Source of the DNA: Mycobacterium sp.
GTDB lineage: Bacteria; Actinomycetota; Actinomycetes; Mycobacteriales; Mycobacteriaceae
Direction: 5' to 3'
Length of the DNA: 64,000 nucleotides
Assembly: GCA_025965895.1 (NCBI GenBank)
Contig: JAOPWC010000118.1
Coordinates: forward strand, 62,001-126,000
Shown: one piece after another, positions 16,239 to 25,362 of the stretch
How the letters are laid out: every line of letters begins with the position of its first letter
How positions within the stretch are numbered: position 1 is the stretch's first letter
Notes under the pieces: model-generated
The model's database searches: none
What the model was told of the DNA's origin: nothing
The model's input: only the letters and a program-made list of their open reading frames with translations
Made by a program: the position numbers and the translations under genes

Positions 16239-17389
16239 GCCGCCCGCTCCAACACGAGTGCGGCATGATGGTCCATCCGGCCGCCGATGCCGCCGACCAG
16301 CGCGGTCGCGGCACCCGGCACCTGACGGACCGCGCCGTCACCGCGCAGCTGGATCACTGCCTCGGCCAGCGGCGTCATGCCCTGCAGGTAGAAGCCCGAC
16401 AATTGGCCGCCTCCGGTGTTGGTCGGGAGCATCCCATCGGGGCCGCACTGCCCAGCTCGGACGAACTCACCTGCCGGGATACCGCCCGTCAATGCGTACT
16501 CGTCGAGCAGCAGCAGGGTCACGATGGAGAAAGGGTCATAGAGCTCGGCGACGTCCAGGTCTGCGCGGCCGAGGCCAGCCTGCGCCAGCGCGTCGTCGAC
16601 GGCGCGGCGGCCGCCGCCGAACCATGATTCGCCGCCTGCGCGGCGGCGGCGCACCGGATGGTCGCGGCCGACACCGCGGACACGCACCCTGTTGGTTCCG
16701 ATTCCCGGATCGCCGGTCAGCACCACGGCGACCGCACCGTTGACCGGGCGGGCGCAATCCAGGCGGCGCAGCGGATCGGCGACCATCGGGCTGGCCGCGT
16801 ACCCGTCGGCGTCGAGGGGCGCGCGGTTGACCGCGTCGGGATTGCCGGCGGCCCAGGCCCGGGCGGTGGTGGCGACCCCGCACAAGTCGTCGGGAGTGTT
16901 GGCAGTGACGTGCAGCCAGCGCCGGGCGAGCAGCGCGTACGTCGGCACAGAACCGAGGAGACCGGACGCGCGCTCCAGTCCCCGCACACCCGTGTTGCCA
17001 CCGCTGTGGGCGTATGCGGAGCCGGCGGTCTTGCCCGCGACCAGCGGTGCGTCGGCGAACACACACACCACGGTCGACGCCTCGCCCGCAGTGATCGCGT
17101 GCCGGGCCCGCTGAATCAACGCCACGGTGGTGGCGCCCTTGATCTCGACCTGCTCGAGCAGTCGCAGGTCGGTGAATCCGCCCTGCGCCGCGAAACCGAC
17201 GCCGAGCCGGTCCGGTCGCACGCCCTGGGAGGACCCGACGAGCAGGCCGTCCACACCGCGGCGGTCCATGCCGGCGTCAGCCAGCGCGGCCGCGGTGGCC
17301 TGGCCGGCCAACTGCAGCGGGGCCGGGCCCGGTCGCAGCGACATCGGCGTCATGCCCAGCCCGACGAGGTCGACGTGCGCGGCGGTCAC
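16235..17389 (-). CDS. Thiolase-fold protein without catalytic Cys (SCPx/Ltp2-type, IpfD-like)
   Basis: A 384-residue thiolase-superfamily protein. Where thiolases have the nucleophile in VENACASG this protein reads VEIKGATTVAL, so the Cys is Gly. The usual C-terminal His of GGxxxxGHPxG is Tyr (LSGFYLQG). Cys-less members such as Ltp2 work with a DUF35 subunit as retro-aldolases, with Tyr residues in catalysis. Here the DUF35 partner is the next gene. The role proposed is C-C cleavage of a hydroxylated aryl-CoA ester, releasing a catechol. GTG 17389 overlaps the preceding small gene's stop. Confidence 0.87.
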   Translation of the reverse strand: MTAAHVDLVGLGMTPMSLRPGPAPLQLAGQATAAALADAGMDRRGVDGLLVGSSQGVRPDRLGVGFAAQGGFTDLRLLEQVEIKGATTVALIQRARHAITAGEASTVVCVFADAPLVAGKTAGSAYAHSGGNTGVRGLERASGLLGSVPTYALLARRWLHVTANTPDDLCGVATTARAWAAGNPDAVNRAPLDADGYAASPMVADPLRRLDCARPVNGAVAVVLTGDPGIGTNRVRVRGVGRDHPVRRRRAGGESWFGGGRRAVDDALAQAGLGRADLDVAELYDPFSIVTLLLLDEYALTGGIPAGEFVRAGQCGPDGMLPTNTGGGQLSGFYLQGMTPLAEAVIQLRGDGAVRQVPGAATALVGGIGGRMDHHAALVLERAA

Positions 17390-17673
17390 TTCGGGGGCTC
17401 GCCTCTGGGCTGGTCATGCCGGCCCACCTGAGCAGCGTTGCGTTCGCCGCGGTAATTGCCCACCCGCAGCCAGTCCTCCCGGTCCTCGGGGGTGGCGAGC
17501 GTGAAGCTCGACAGCTCCAGCGGGCACAAGAACACCTCGTTGCCGCTCTCGAGGTCTTCAACCAGAAGGCGGGGTCCGTTGCCGGTGAAGTCCAGCGCCA
17601 ACCTTACCGCGGCGAACTCGTTGACCAGGTCGGCGAGCACGCGGCGTCCGGGGGCGGGTTTGTTCGCGTCCAT
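17386..17673 (-). CDS. Small uncharacterised protein heading the ring-dioxygenase operon
   Basis: A 95-residue protein I do not recognise. The core VLADLVNEFAAVRLALDFTGNGPRLLVEDLESGNEVFLCPLELSSFTLA alternates hydrophobic residues like a small beta-rich fold. The C-terminus is polar and probably disordered. There is no signal peptide, membrane segment or cofactor motif. ATG 17673 is chosen because homology-like composition begins there; a longer frame to 17745 would cover the operator region. Its stop overlaps the thiolase-fold start, so it is co-translated with the IpfD-like protein and may be an accessory of that complex. Confidence 0.65.
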   Translation of the reverse strand: MDANKPAPGRRVLADLVNEFAAVRLALDFTGNGPRLLVEDLESGNEVFLCPLELSSFTLATPEDREDWLRVGNYRGERNAAQVGRHDQPRGEPPK

Positions 17674-17724
17674 TGCGGTGCGGCTTTCTGGTGTGGCGGG
17701 AGCCGGGGACCCCTCAGTAATACC

Positions 17725-17741
17725 GCATACGACTGTCAGAA
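17725..17741 (-). promoter_or_regulatory. Half-site of the recurrent 17-bp element
   Basis: The minus strand reads TTCTGACA followed by GTCGTATGC. The first eight bases match the regulon element exactly and the second half does not. It lies 51 nt upstream of the small gene starting the 17673-7441 operon. Confidence 0.35.
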
Positions 17742-17760
17742 TCAATCGGGTCGCTACTGT

Positions 17761-17791
17761 GCTCTAATCCGGATTCTTGATCGATTAGCGC
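17761..17791. promoter_or_regulatory. Imperfect inverted repeat in the divergent promoter
   Basis: GCTCTAATC (17761-17769) and GATTAGCGC (17783-17791) are complementary at 8 of 9 positions around a 13-nt spacer. It sits between the two divergent operons and could bind a second regulator. CTAATC/GATTAG arms recur in front of the GntR gene at 58215. Confidence 0.3.
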
Positions 17792-17868
17792 CCCCATTGC
17801 GTTGTCTACATGCGCACATGCACACTATGTGGACATGAACACCATTCCTGTTGACGAGAATGATAAGT

Positions 17869-17885
17869 TGACAGTGATGTCAGAA
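17869..17885 (-). promoter_or_regulatory. Recurrent 17-bp regulatory element, copy 1
   Basis: The minus strand reads TTCTGACATCACTGTCA, a full match to the consensus nTCTGRCANNANTGTCA. It ends 23 nt before the hydrolase ATG at 17909 and lies in the 235-bp spacer shared with the IpfDEABF-like operon. TGACA/TGTCA also make it a 5-4-5 palindrome. Confidence 0.7.
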
Positions 17886-17908
17886 ACGCTGATCGCGAGA
17901 GGGTGCCG

Positions 17909-18853
17909 ATGAGCGCAGAGGCTGCGCCGCCCAGTGATGAGCGCTTGCGCGAAGGGCCGAAGGCATCGGTGACAATTGACACCGAGAACTACCGCAGCAT
18001 CTGGATGTACCTCAAGGAGCTGCCATTCACGCAGGGGTTTGTCGAGGTCAGGGTCAACGGCGCGCCGGTGCGAACCCGTTATGCCGAGGTCGGTGCGCCG
18101 GACAAGCCGCCCGTCGTGTTGCTGCACGGCACCGGTGGCCACTGGGAGACCTTCGTGCCCAACCTGCCCGCGCTCTCCGAGCACTTCCACTGCGTGGCCT
18201 TCGACATGGTGGGCAACGGCTTCTCTGACAAACCCGACTACGACTACGAAATCGGCGTCTACGTCGAGCACGTGCTGGGCCTAATGGATCACTTCCGGAT
18301 GGATCGTGCGCATTTCGTCGCGATGTCGTTGGGCGCCTGGGTGGCATCGACCGTTGCCGTGCAACACCGCGACAGGGTGGCGAAGGTGATCCTGATGTCA
18401 CCGGCCGGCAAGGAGGCCGCGGCGGCGAACATGGCCCGCATCCGGGCCGAGCGGACCAAGGCGGTCAACGAACCCACATGGGAATCACTGCACGCGGTGT
18501 TCGCGCATCTCATCGCCGACGAGAGCAACCGGCTGCCGGACCTGATCGGGCTGCGGCGTGCCATCTATCAGCGCGACGACACCCGCAACACCATCGACCA
18601 CCTGCTGATCCTGCAGGACGCGGCCGCTCGCGACCGCAACCTGATCCCCGAAGGGAAGTGGACGACGATCGCCGCGCCGGTGATGGTCGTCGCGTCGGGC
18701 AAGGACCACGGTGTCTACCAGAACACGGCGTCGTCGATCGCCGAGTTGATCCCGGAGTCAGAAATCTTCGAGATGCCCGACGTGCGGCATTGGCCGCACT
18801 TCGAGGATCCCGATGCGTTCAACGCCGCGGCCGTGGAGTTCCTGACGCGATGA
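17909..18853 (+). CDS. Meta-cleavage product C-C hydrolase (MhpC/HsaD/BphD-like)
   Basis: A 314-residue alpha/beta hydrolase that would hydrolyse the C-C bond of a ring-opened 2-hydroxy-6-oxo-dienoate. Motifs are the oxyanion region [12 protein letters not shown], the nucleophile in AMSLGAW (Ser near residue 133), the acid in ASGKDHG and the base in [10 protein letters not shown]. It is immediately followed, with 4-nt overlaps, by a dienoate hydratase and a pyruvate aldolase, which defines a meta-cleavage lower pathway. ATG 17909 is preferred over GTG 17903 for RBS spacing (GAGAGG). Confidence 0.85.
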   Translation: MSAEAAPPSDERLREGPKASVTIDTENYRSIWMYLKELPFTQGFVEVRVNGAPVRTRYAEVGAPDKPPVVLLHGTGGHWETFVPNLPALSEHFHCVAFDMVGNGFSDKPDYDYEIGVYVEHVLGLMDHFRMDRAHFVAMSLGAWVASTVAVQHRDRVAKVILMSPAGKEAAAANMARIRAERTKAVNEPTWESLHAVFAHLIADESNRLPDLIGLRRAIYQRDDTRNTIDHLLILQDAAARDRNLIPEGKWTTIAAPVMVVASGKDHGVYQNTASSIAELIPESEIFEMPDVRHWPHFEDPDAFNAAAVEFLTR

Positions 18854-19704
18854 ACCGGCCCGGCCCCGACGAGATCGGCGACATCGCGCGCCGGCTGTAC
18901 GCCGCCGAGCAGAACAAGAAACCGATCCGGCAACTGTCGCTGGAGTATCCGGGCATGACCGTCGAGGACGCCTACGCCGTGCAGCGCGTCCTTGTGGAGC
19001 TCAAGATCGCCGACGCGCGCGTGGTCAAGGGTCGCAAGATCGGATTGACGTCGAAGGTCATGCAGAAAGCGGTGTCGATCGACGAACCCGATTATGGGGC
19101 CCTGTTCGACGACATGTTCGTTGACAACGGGGGCCACGTGCCGTCGGGGCGCTTCATCCGGCCGCGGGTCGAGGTGGAGTTGGCGTTCGTTTTAGGCGGG
19201 GCGCTTCGCGGGCCCGGTGTGACGTTGTTCGACGTGTTGCGGGCCACCGAGTTCGTCACGCCGGCGCTCGAGATCCTCGATGCCCGGGTGCAGATGTCGG
19301 ATCCGGACACGGGTCATCTGCGAACGATCGTCGACACAATCGCCGACAACGCGGCGAACGCCGGCCTGGTGCTCGGCGGTCGCGTGTTCCGGCCCCTGGA
19401 CGTCGACCTGCGCTGGGTGGCGGCGCTGCTTCTGCGAAACGGAACGGTCGAAGAATCCGGAGTCGCTGCAGCGGTGCTGAACCATCCAGGCAACGGCGTG
19501 GCCTGGTTGGCGAACCGCCTTGCCCCGCATGGTGTTCCGCTTGAACGCGGTGAGGTGATCCTGTCGGGGTCCTTCACCAAGCCGGTGTTCGCCGAGCCGG
19601 GTGACACGTTCGTCGCCGACTACGGTCCGCTCGGCACCGTGTCGGTGGTGTTCGACCGCAGCTGCCGAGCCGGCGACAATACGCAGAGCGAGCCCGCGCC
19701 ATGA
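18850..19704 (+). CDS. 2-oxo-enoate hydratase (MhpD/HpaH family)
   Basis: A 284-residue fumarylacetoacetase-like hydratase adding water to a 2-hydroxy-2,4-dienoate to give a 4-hydroxy-2-oxo acid. Metal ligands are visible in [14 protein letters not shown] (two Glu) and [11 protein letters not shown] (Glu), with [10 protein letters not shown] and [15 protein letters not shown] as further family blocks. Length and TSKVMQ resemble the HpaH (2-oxohept-4-ene-1,7-dioate hydratase) branch slightly more than MhpD. ATG 18850 overlaps the hydrolase stop and its own stop overlaps the aldolase start. Confidence 0.87.
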   Translation: MNRPGPDEIGDIARRLYAAEQNKKPIRQLSLEYPGMTVEDAYAVQRVLVELKIADARVVKGRKIGLTSKVMQKAVSIDEPDYGALFDDMFVDNGGHVPSGRFIRPRVEVELAFVLGGALRGPGVTLFDVLRATEFVTPALEILDARVQMSDPDTGHLRTIVDTIADNAANAGLVLGGRVFRPLDVDLRWVAALLLRNGTVEESGVAAAVLNHPGNGVAWLANRLAPHGVPLERGEVILSGSFTKPVFAEPGDTFVADYGPLGTVSVVFDRSCRAGDNTQSEPAP

Positions 19705-20471
19705 CGAACCGCTGGGCGCAGCGCATCGCAGGTACCCACCCGCAATTTGGTATCTGGGTGGCCTCCGGCAGCGGCTATGTCACCGAGATCTGCGCCGGGT
19801 CCGGGGTTGACTGGGTGCTACTCGACCAGGAGCACGCGCCGAACGACATCCGTACCACGCTCGAGCAGTTGCAGGTGCTCGCCGCCTACCCGGGCGTCGA
19901 GGTGGTGGTCCGCCCCCCGTCGGCCGATCCGGTCTTCATCAAGCAGCTGCTCGACATCGGCGTCTGCAACATCATCGTCCCGATGATCGACAGTCCTGCC
20001 CAGGCCGCCGCTGCTGTCGCCGCCACCCGATACCCGCCCCGCGGCATCCGCGGTGTCGGTTCTGCTCTGGCACGGGCGTCCCGGTGGAACCGCATCGCCG
20101 ACTATCTCGCCACGGCAGACGACGGAGTGGCGCTGACCGTTCAAGTGGAATCTGTGTCGGGCTTGGCCGCCCTGCCCGAGATCGTCGGCGTGGATGGGGT
20201 GGATGCGGTGTTCATCGGGCCGGCCGATCTCGCGGCGTCGATGGGAAAGCTCGGCCAGCCGGAACATCCCGAGGTGATCGCCACGATCGAGAAGGCGCTG
20301 GCCGCAATCGTCGAGCACGGCAAGAGCGCCGGGGTGAACGCGTTCAACGAGACGATCGCGCGACGCTATCTGGCCGCAGGCGCCAACTTCGTGCTAGTCG
20401 GCGCCGACGTCGCGCTGCTGTCCCGGGCGACCGAGCAGCTGGTGATCAGGTACCGGGAACCGGGAAGATAG
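19701..20471 (+). CDS. HpaI/HpcH-type class II pyruvate aldolase
   Basis: A 256-residue metal-dependent aldolase cleaving a 4-hydroxy-2-oxo acid into pyruvate and an aldehyde. The catalytic His is in [10 protein letters not shown], the substrate Arg in [10 protein letters not shown], and the metal ligands in VQVESVSGL (Glu) and [12 protein letters not shown] (Asp); [15 protein letters not shown] is also characteristic. It replaces the DmpG/MhpE-type aldolase usual in mhp pathways, and no acylating aldehyde dehydrogenase follows, so the released aldehyde is probably not acetaldehyde handled by a channelled complex. Confidence 0.88.
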   Translation: MTNRWAQRIAGTHPQFGIWVASGSGYVTEICAGSGVDWVLLDQEHAPNDIRTTLEQLQVLAAYPGVEVVVRPPSADPVFIKQLLDIGVCNIIVPMIDSPAQAAAAVAATRYPPRGIRGVGSALARASRWNRIADYLATADDGVALTVQVESVSGLAALPEIVGVDGVDAVFIGPADLAASMGKLGQPEHPEVIATIEKALAAIVEHGKSAGVNAFNETIARRYLAAGANFVLVGADVALLSRATEQLVIRYREPGR

Positions 20472-20474
20472 GCG

Positions 20475-21647
20475 ATGGACCTCAACTTCAGTGCTGATCA
20501 GGTCGAGTTCCGGGACCGGGTGTGCACCTGGCTCGACGAGAACAAGCCCGCCGAACCGCGGCCGCGCGAGCACGTCGGTATCCGTGACTACGACTTGGCG
20601 TGGCAGCGCACGCAGTGGGAGGGCGGCTGGGCCGGGATCGCGTGGCCCAAGCAGTACGGCGGCGGGGGCTTGACGCTACTGCAGCAGCTGATCTGGTACG
20701 AGGAGTACGCGGCCCGCGGATTTCCCGGCATCGACGCCTGTTTCGTCGGGTTGTCGCACGCCGGCCCGACGCTGATCACCCGCGCCACTGACGAGCAGAA
20801 GTCCTTTCATTTGCCAAAAATCCTTCGCGGAGAGGTGATCTGGTGTCAAGGCTTCTCCGAGCCCGACGCAGGCTCGGATTTGGCCGCGTTGCGCACCAAG
20901 GCGGCGATCGACGGCGAGGACCTGGTCGTCAACGGTCAGAAGCTGTGGACCAGCTTCGCCACTGTGGCCGACTACCAGGAACTTCTGGTCCGCACCGATA
21001 GCAGCGGGGGAAAGCACGACGGGATCACTTGGGTGATCTGCGAGATGTCGACACCCGGTATCGAGGTGCGCCCGATCGAAACGATCGAGGGTGGCTCGGA
21101 ATTCTGCGAGGTCTTCTACGACGACGTGCGGATCCCGCTGGCGAATGTGGTCGGAGAAGTCGACAACGGCTGGTCGGTGGCGATGTCGACATTGTCGTTC
21201 GAGCGGGGAACCGCGTTCACAGCCAACCAGGTGCGGTTGGCCAAGATCGTCGAGGACCTGATCGACTATGCCCGCGACCACGTCGGCCCGGACGGGCGGC
21301 GGCCGGCGATTGCCGACGATGAGATCGCGCGGCGACTGGCCCACGCGCGCGCGTCGGTGGCATCACTGCGGGCACTGACGTATTCGAACATCTGCCTGGC
21401 GATGCAAACTGAGACACCCGGACCCAAGGGATCAATGGTCAAGCTGCTCTATGCCGAACTTGCCAAGCAGATCGGCAAATTGGCGATGGACATCGTCGGC
21501 CCCGGCGCGATCCGCGGATCGTCCCGGTGGGACGAGGATGGCTGGGTCGGCTATTACTACTACTCGTTCTCTCAGGCGATCGGCGGCGGCACCTCGGAAA
21601 TTCAGCGCAACATTCTCGGCGAGCGCGTCCTCGGACTACCTCGATGA
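20475..21647 (+). CDS. Acyl-CoA dehydrogenase, FAD-binding partner of a heteromeric pair
   Basis: A 390-residue acyl-CoA dehydrogenase. The FAD motifs WCQGFSEPDAGSDLA and KLWTSFATVADYQELLV, and the C-terminal IGGGTSEIQRNILGERVLGLPR, match the alpha partners of mycobacterial heterotetrameric FadE enzymes used in steroid side-chain oxidation. The next gene encodes a shorter, divergent homologue, as in those pairs. It starts 3 nt after the aldolase stop, so the ring-cleavage and beta-oxidation steps are on one transcript. Confidence 0.86.
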   Translation: MDLNFSADQVEFRDRVCTWLDENKPAEPRPREHVGIRDYDLAWQRTQWEGGWAGIAWPKQYGGGGLTLLQQLIWYEEYAARGFPGIDACFVGLSHAGPTLITRATDEQKSFHLPKILRGEVIWCQGFSEPDAGSDLAALRTKAAIDGEDLVVNGQKLWTSFATVADYQELLVRTDSSGGKHDGITWVICEMSTPGIEVRPIETIEGGSEFCEVFYDDVRIPLANVVGEVDNGWSVAMSTLSFERGTAFTANQVRLAKIVEDLIDYARDHVGPDGRRPAIADDEIARRLAHARASVASLRALTYSNICLAMQTETPGPKGSMVKLLYAELAKQIGKLAMDIVGPGAIRGSSRWDEDGWVGYYYYSFSQAIGGGTSEIQRNILGERVLGLPR

Positions 21648-21687
21648 CCCCGCCCGCAAACATCCGCCCATCAGACAGGAGACCGTA

Positions 21688-22710
21688 ATGGACCTCTTGC
21701 CCAGCGCGGAGCAACTCGAAATAGTCTCGGCGGCAAGGGAATTTCTCGCCGAGCGGGTACCGGTCGAGCAGATCCGCGCCGATCGCGACAAGCCGTCGGC
21801 GATACGTGCCGAAGTATGGCGTGAGGGCACCGAAATGGGCTTGCTGACACTGGGTCTGCCGATAGAATTCGGCGGCTCCGGCAGTGGCTTCGACGACGAG
21901 GTATTGCTGCACACCGAACTCGGCAGGAGCCTGGCTCCGGGGGCATTTCTGGCTGGCACGCTGGGGGCCCGCGTTGCCGCACTCTGCGGTGACGGGGAAC
22001 TGGCCCATGACATCGGTTCCGGAGAATCGTCTGTGGCGCTTGCCGTCTTGCGCGGCGACGGAGAAGCCCGGAATGTCAAAGGCACATTCGATCTCTTCGA
22101 TTCCTCTGGCGCCCGCTATGCGCTGCTGGTCGCCCGTAGCGGCGCCGCGCTCGTGGACATCGTCGAATTCGGCGAACGCGTGGCGGTCGCGTCCGCCGAT
22201 CCGGGTGTGCGGGTCGCGTCGGCGACCGTGGAGTCGGCCAAGCCGCTGCATTGGGTGTCGGCAGACACCGAATGGATGTGGGGGCGGGCCGTGCTGCTCA
22301 CCGCGGCGTATCTCACCGGGATAGCTCTCGCGGCCGCCGAGGCGGCGACCGAACACGCCAAACACCGGGTTCAGTTCGGCAAGCCGATCGGTGCCAATCA
22401 GGCGATCAAGCACCGTTGTGTCGACATGGCGGTGGCCGCCGAGGCCGCTCAGGCCCAAACATATTTCGCGGCAATCGCATTGGACATCAAGCGAGGCGAT
22501 GCTTTGCTGCAGGTCCTGTCGGCGGCCACGGTGGCCGGGGCGGCGGCCGTCGACAACGCCGCCGCGGGCATCCAGGTGTTCGGCGGCATGGGATACACGT
22601 TCGAAAACGACATGCATCTGTATCTCAAACGTGCGCATGTGTTCCTCCATCTTTTCGCCGAGCCCGCCGAGTTGCTGGCCGAGTTGCTGGCCCAGGATAG
22701 GGCGCAATGA
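21688..22710 (+). CDS. Acyl-CoA dehydrogenase, short partner of a heteromeric pair
   Basis: A 340-residue acyl-CoA dehydrogenase homologue with weak N-terminal FAD motifs but a conserved C-terminal helical domain (TEHAKHRVQFGKPIGANQAIKH and GIQVFGGMGYTFENDMHLYL). This asymmetry is typical of the second subunit of alpha2beta2 FadE complexes, where one subunit holds most FAD contacts. ATG 21688 has CAGGAG 8 nt upstream. The stop overlaps the next gene's ATG. Confidence 0.84.
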   Translation: MDLLPSAEQLEIVSAAREFLAERVPVEQIRADRDKPSAIRAEVWREGTEMGLLTLGLPIEFGGSGSGFDDEVLLHTELGRSLAPGAFLAGTLGARVAALCGDGELAHDIGSGESSVALAVLRGDGEARNVKGTFDLFDSSGARYALLVARSGAALVDIVEFGERVAVASADPGVRVASATVESAKPLHWVSADTEWMWGRAVLLTAAYLTGIALAAAEAATEHAKHRVQFGKPIGANQAIKHRCVDMAVAAEAAQAQTYFAAIALDIKRGDALLQVLSAATVAGAAAVDNAAAGIQVFGGMGYTFENDMHLYLKRAHVFLHLFAEPAELLAELLAQDRAQ

Positions 22711-23858
22711 GGGGCTCGGTCGCGATCGCCGGCGTGGCGCTGTCCGACGTCGGCCGTGTCGACGACAAGAGCCCTTACGAGCTCATCGCGCAGGCCAGCC
22801 GCCGCGCACTCATAGACGCCGGACTGACACCGGCCGACGTCGACGGCCTGGCCTCGACCGGGCAGGGCACGCTGCCACCGGTCGATGTCGGTGAATACCT
22901 GGGGCTTCGGCCACGGTGGGTGGACTCGACGTCCGTCGGCGGCGCGGCATGGGAGGTGATGGCGTCGCACGCGTCGGATGCGATCGCCGCCGGGCACGCC
23001 GATGTCGTGCTGCTGACGTACGGTTCGACAGCGCGCGCGGATCTGCGAAAAGGCCTGCGCGGCACCAGCATCAACTGGGGCGCGCGCGGCCCGCTGCAGT
23101 GGGAGGCGCCGTACGGCCACACGCTCATCTCCAAGTATGCGATGGCCGCCCGCCGGCACATGCACCAATACGGCACAACGATCGAACAGCTCGCCGAGGT
23201 CGCCGTGTCGGCACGGTTCAACGCCGCCGCCAATCCCGATGCGTACTACCGGGACCCGATCACCATCGAAGACGTGCAGTCGGGTCCCATGATCGCCGAC
23301 CCGTTCACGAAGTTGCACTGCTGCATTCGCAGCGACGGTGGGGCCGCGGTGGTGCTGGTGAACGCCGACCGTGCCAAAGACCTACGGTCACGCCCGGTAT
23401 GGCTGCTGGGCTCCGCCGAGACCACCTCCCACATGTTGACGTCGCAGTGGGACGATCTGACCGTCGGACCCGCATCGGTGTGCGGTCCGCTGGCATTCCA
23501 GCGTGCCGGAGTGACCCCTGGCGACGTCGACGTCGCCGAGATCTACGACGCCTTCACGTACATGCTGATGCTCACACTCGAAGACCTCGGTTTCTGCCCG
23601 AAGGGGGAGGGCGGCGGCTTCGTCGAGAAGGGGTCGCTGCGGCTCGGAGGCGAACTGCCCACCAACACCGACGGCGGCGGCCTGTCGGCCTGCCATCCGG
23701 GCCAACGGGGGCTCTTCCTGCTTGTCGAGGCGGTTCGCCAGCTACGCGGCGAATGCGGCCCCCGCCAGGTGCCCGACGCGAAAATCGCCTGTGTCAGCGC
23801 CACCGGCGGATGGTTTTGCTCCAGCGGCACGGTGATTCTCGGCGCCGAGGAGCCGTAA
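22707..23858 (+). CDS. Thiolase-fold protein without catalytic Cys (Ltp2-like aldolase candidate)
   Basis: A 383-residue thiolase-superfamily protein. The nucleophile block reads WVDSTSVGGAAWEV, with Ser where thiolases have Cys, and the C-terminal block keeps His in GGGLSACHPGQRG. Residues AEIYDAFTYMLMLTLEDLGF are typical of the SCPx/Ltp branch. Such Cys-less proteins act as retro-aldolases with DUF35 partners, but none is adjacent; the closest unpaired DUF35 gene is at 33630. It follows the acyl-CoA dehydrogenase pair with ATGA overlap, which would suit C-C cleavage after dehydrogenation and hydration. Confidence 0.85.
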   Translation: MRGSVAIAGVALSDVGRVDDKSPYELIAQASRRALIDAGLTPADVDGLASTGQGTLPPVDVGEYLGLRPRWVDSTSVGGAAWEVMASHASDAIAAGHADVVLLTYGSTARADLRKGLRGTSINWGARGPLQWEAPYGHTLISKYAMAARRHMHQYGTTIEQLAEVAVSARFNAAANPDAYYRDPITIEDVQSGPMIADPFTKLHCCIRSDGGAAVVLVNADRAKDLRSRPVWLLGSAETTSHMLTSQWDDLTVGPASVCGPLAFQRAGVTPGDVDVAEIYDAFTYMLMLTLEDLGFCPKGEGGGFVEKGSLRLGGELPTNTDGGGLSACHPGQRGLFLLVEAVRQLRGECGPRQVPDAKIACVSATGGWFCSSGTVILGAEEP

Positions 23859-25325
23859 GTGCTGCCACCGCCCCTGACCGGCAGCTTCGCCGACACTCCG
23901 ACGCTGCTGACGGCCGCCGCCGAAAAATACGGCGACCGAGAGGCTTACGTCGAGCCCGGCGGCCGGATCAGTTTCGCCGAATGGGTCGGCCGGGCGCGCG
24001 GCATCGCCGCCGAGTTCGTCTCCCGCGGGGTCGGCAAGGGCGACGTGGTAGCGCTATGGCTGCCGTCCTCCATCGACTACGCGACCTGCTACGCCGCCGC
24101 TGCCATGGTCGGCGCGGTCACCACCGGGATGAACCCTCGGCTCGGCCGGCGGGAGATCGACAGCCTTCTGTATCAAGCGGATCCGGCGTTGATCGTCGCC
24201 GACGACATGCTGGGCCACATCGCGACTGGCGGCCGCCCGGTGCTGGCGCGCTCGTGTCTGCCCGCTTCGTCGGTCGACGATGACCCGGTGGGTGCCGCGG
24301 GCCTGGATCGGCACGACCCTGTCGCACTGATCTTCAGCAGCGGCACCACCGGCCTGCCGAAGGGCGTGGTGTTCGACGGTGACAACCTGGCCGCCGCCGC
24401 ATCGTCGGCAGGGGTGATGAGCGCCCCGTACGACCGTCGGCTGACGTCGACACCGTTCGCCCACGCCGGCTACATGTTCAAGTTGTGGGACCAGTTGATA
24501 TGGGGCACCACGCTGGTCATCCCGCCGGCCCCGTGGTCGGCGGCCGGCATGCTGGCGATCCTGCGGGAGGAGCGCATCACCGTGGCCGGGGCCGTGCCGA
24601 CGCAGTGGGCCAAACTGCTGGAGATCGAAGGCGTTAACACCGACGTGTTGCAGGATCTGCGGATTGGGGTGGTTGCAAGCGCTCCGGCCCCGCCCGGGTT
24701 GGTGCGTGCGGTCACACAGCGCACCGGTGTGCCGCTGGTGGTTCGGTATGCGATGACCGAATGCCCGACCATCTGTGGAACAGCGCCCGACGATCCGCCC
24801 GAGGTCCAGTTCCGCACCGTGGGACGACCGGCTCGGGGGATGTCGGTCCGCGTCGTCGGCGGCGCGGTTGAGGTGTGTGGGCCGTGCGTGATGCGAGGCT
24901 ACTGGCGTAACGCCGAGTTGACGGCGTCGGTGCTGCGTGACGGCTGGCTGCGCACCGGGGACGTCGGCGTGCTCCACGACGACGGCAATCTGGCGATCGT
25001 CGGGCGCAGCGGAGACATGTACATACGCGGCGGTTTCAACATCCACCCGGTCGAGGTGGAGCAGGTGATCGCGACACATCCCCGGGTCAAATCCGCTGCC
25101 GTCGTGGGCTGCCCGGCCCCGGTGATCGGCGAGATCGGCGTGGCCGTCGTCGTGCCCGTCGATACCGATAATCCTCCGTCGCTCGCTGACCTGCGGTTAT
25201 ACGCGCAACGAGAACTCGCCGACTACAAGGCGCCCGACGACCTCCTCGTCGTCGACGATCTGCCGCTGACCCCGATGCTCAAGCCGGATCGTGCCGCGCT
25301 GCGCACGTTGGTCAGTCAGCAGTGA
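23859..25325 (+). CDS. AMP-forming acyl-CoA ligase
   Basis: A 488-residue adenylate-forming ligase, the second in the window. Motifs are IFSSGTTGLPKGVVFDGDN (P-loop), VRYAMTECPTICG, GYWRNAELTASVL, RTGDVGVLHDDGNLAIVGRSGDMYIRG-type hinge, and a C-terminal PLTPMLKPDRAALR with the catalytic Lys. It is somewhat shorter than the IpfF-like ligase. GTG 23859 directly follows the preceding TAA. Sitting after the meta-cleavage and acyl-CoA dehydrogenase genes, it may activate the acid left by ring cleavage. Confidence 0.86.
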   Translation: MLPPPLTGSFADTPTLLTAAAEKYGDREAYVEPGGRISFAEWVGRARGIAAEFVSRGVGKGDVVALWLPSSIDYATCYAAAAMVGAVTTGMNPRLGRREIDSLLYQADPALIVADDMLGHIATGGRPVLARSCLPASSVDDDPVGAAGLDRHDPVALIFSSGTTGLPKGVVFDGDNLAAAASSAGVMSAPYDRRLTSTPFAHAGYMFKLWDQLIWGTTLVIPPAPWSAAGMLAILREERITVAGAVPTQWAKLLEIEGVNTDVLQDLRIGVVASAPAPPGLVRAVTQRTGVPLVVRYAMTECPTICGTAPDDPPEVQFRTVGRPARGMSVRVVGGAVEVCGPCVMRGYWRNAELTASVLRDGWLRTGDVGVLHDDGNLAIVGRSGDMYIRGGFNIHPVEVEQVIATHPRVKSAAVVGCPAPVIGEIGVAVVVPVDTDNPPSLADLRLYAQRELADYKAPDDLLVVDDLPLTPMLKPDRAALRTLVSQQ

Positions 25326-25362
25326 ACACCACTGGAATACAACGATAGAGAGGAACGCATTG

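Noticed and set aside
21439..22707. Minus-strand frame of 422 codons
   Set aside because: It is antisense to the short acyl-CoA dehydrogenase partner at 21688 and has no domain signal.
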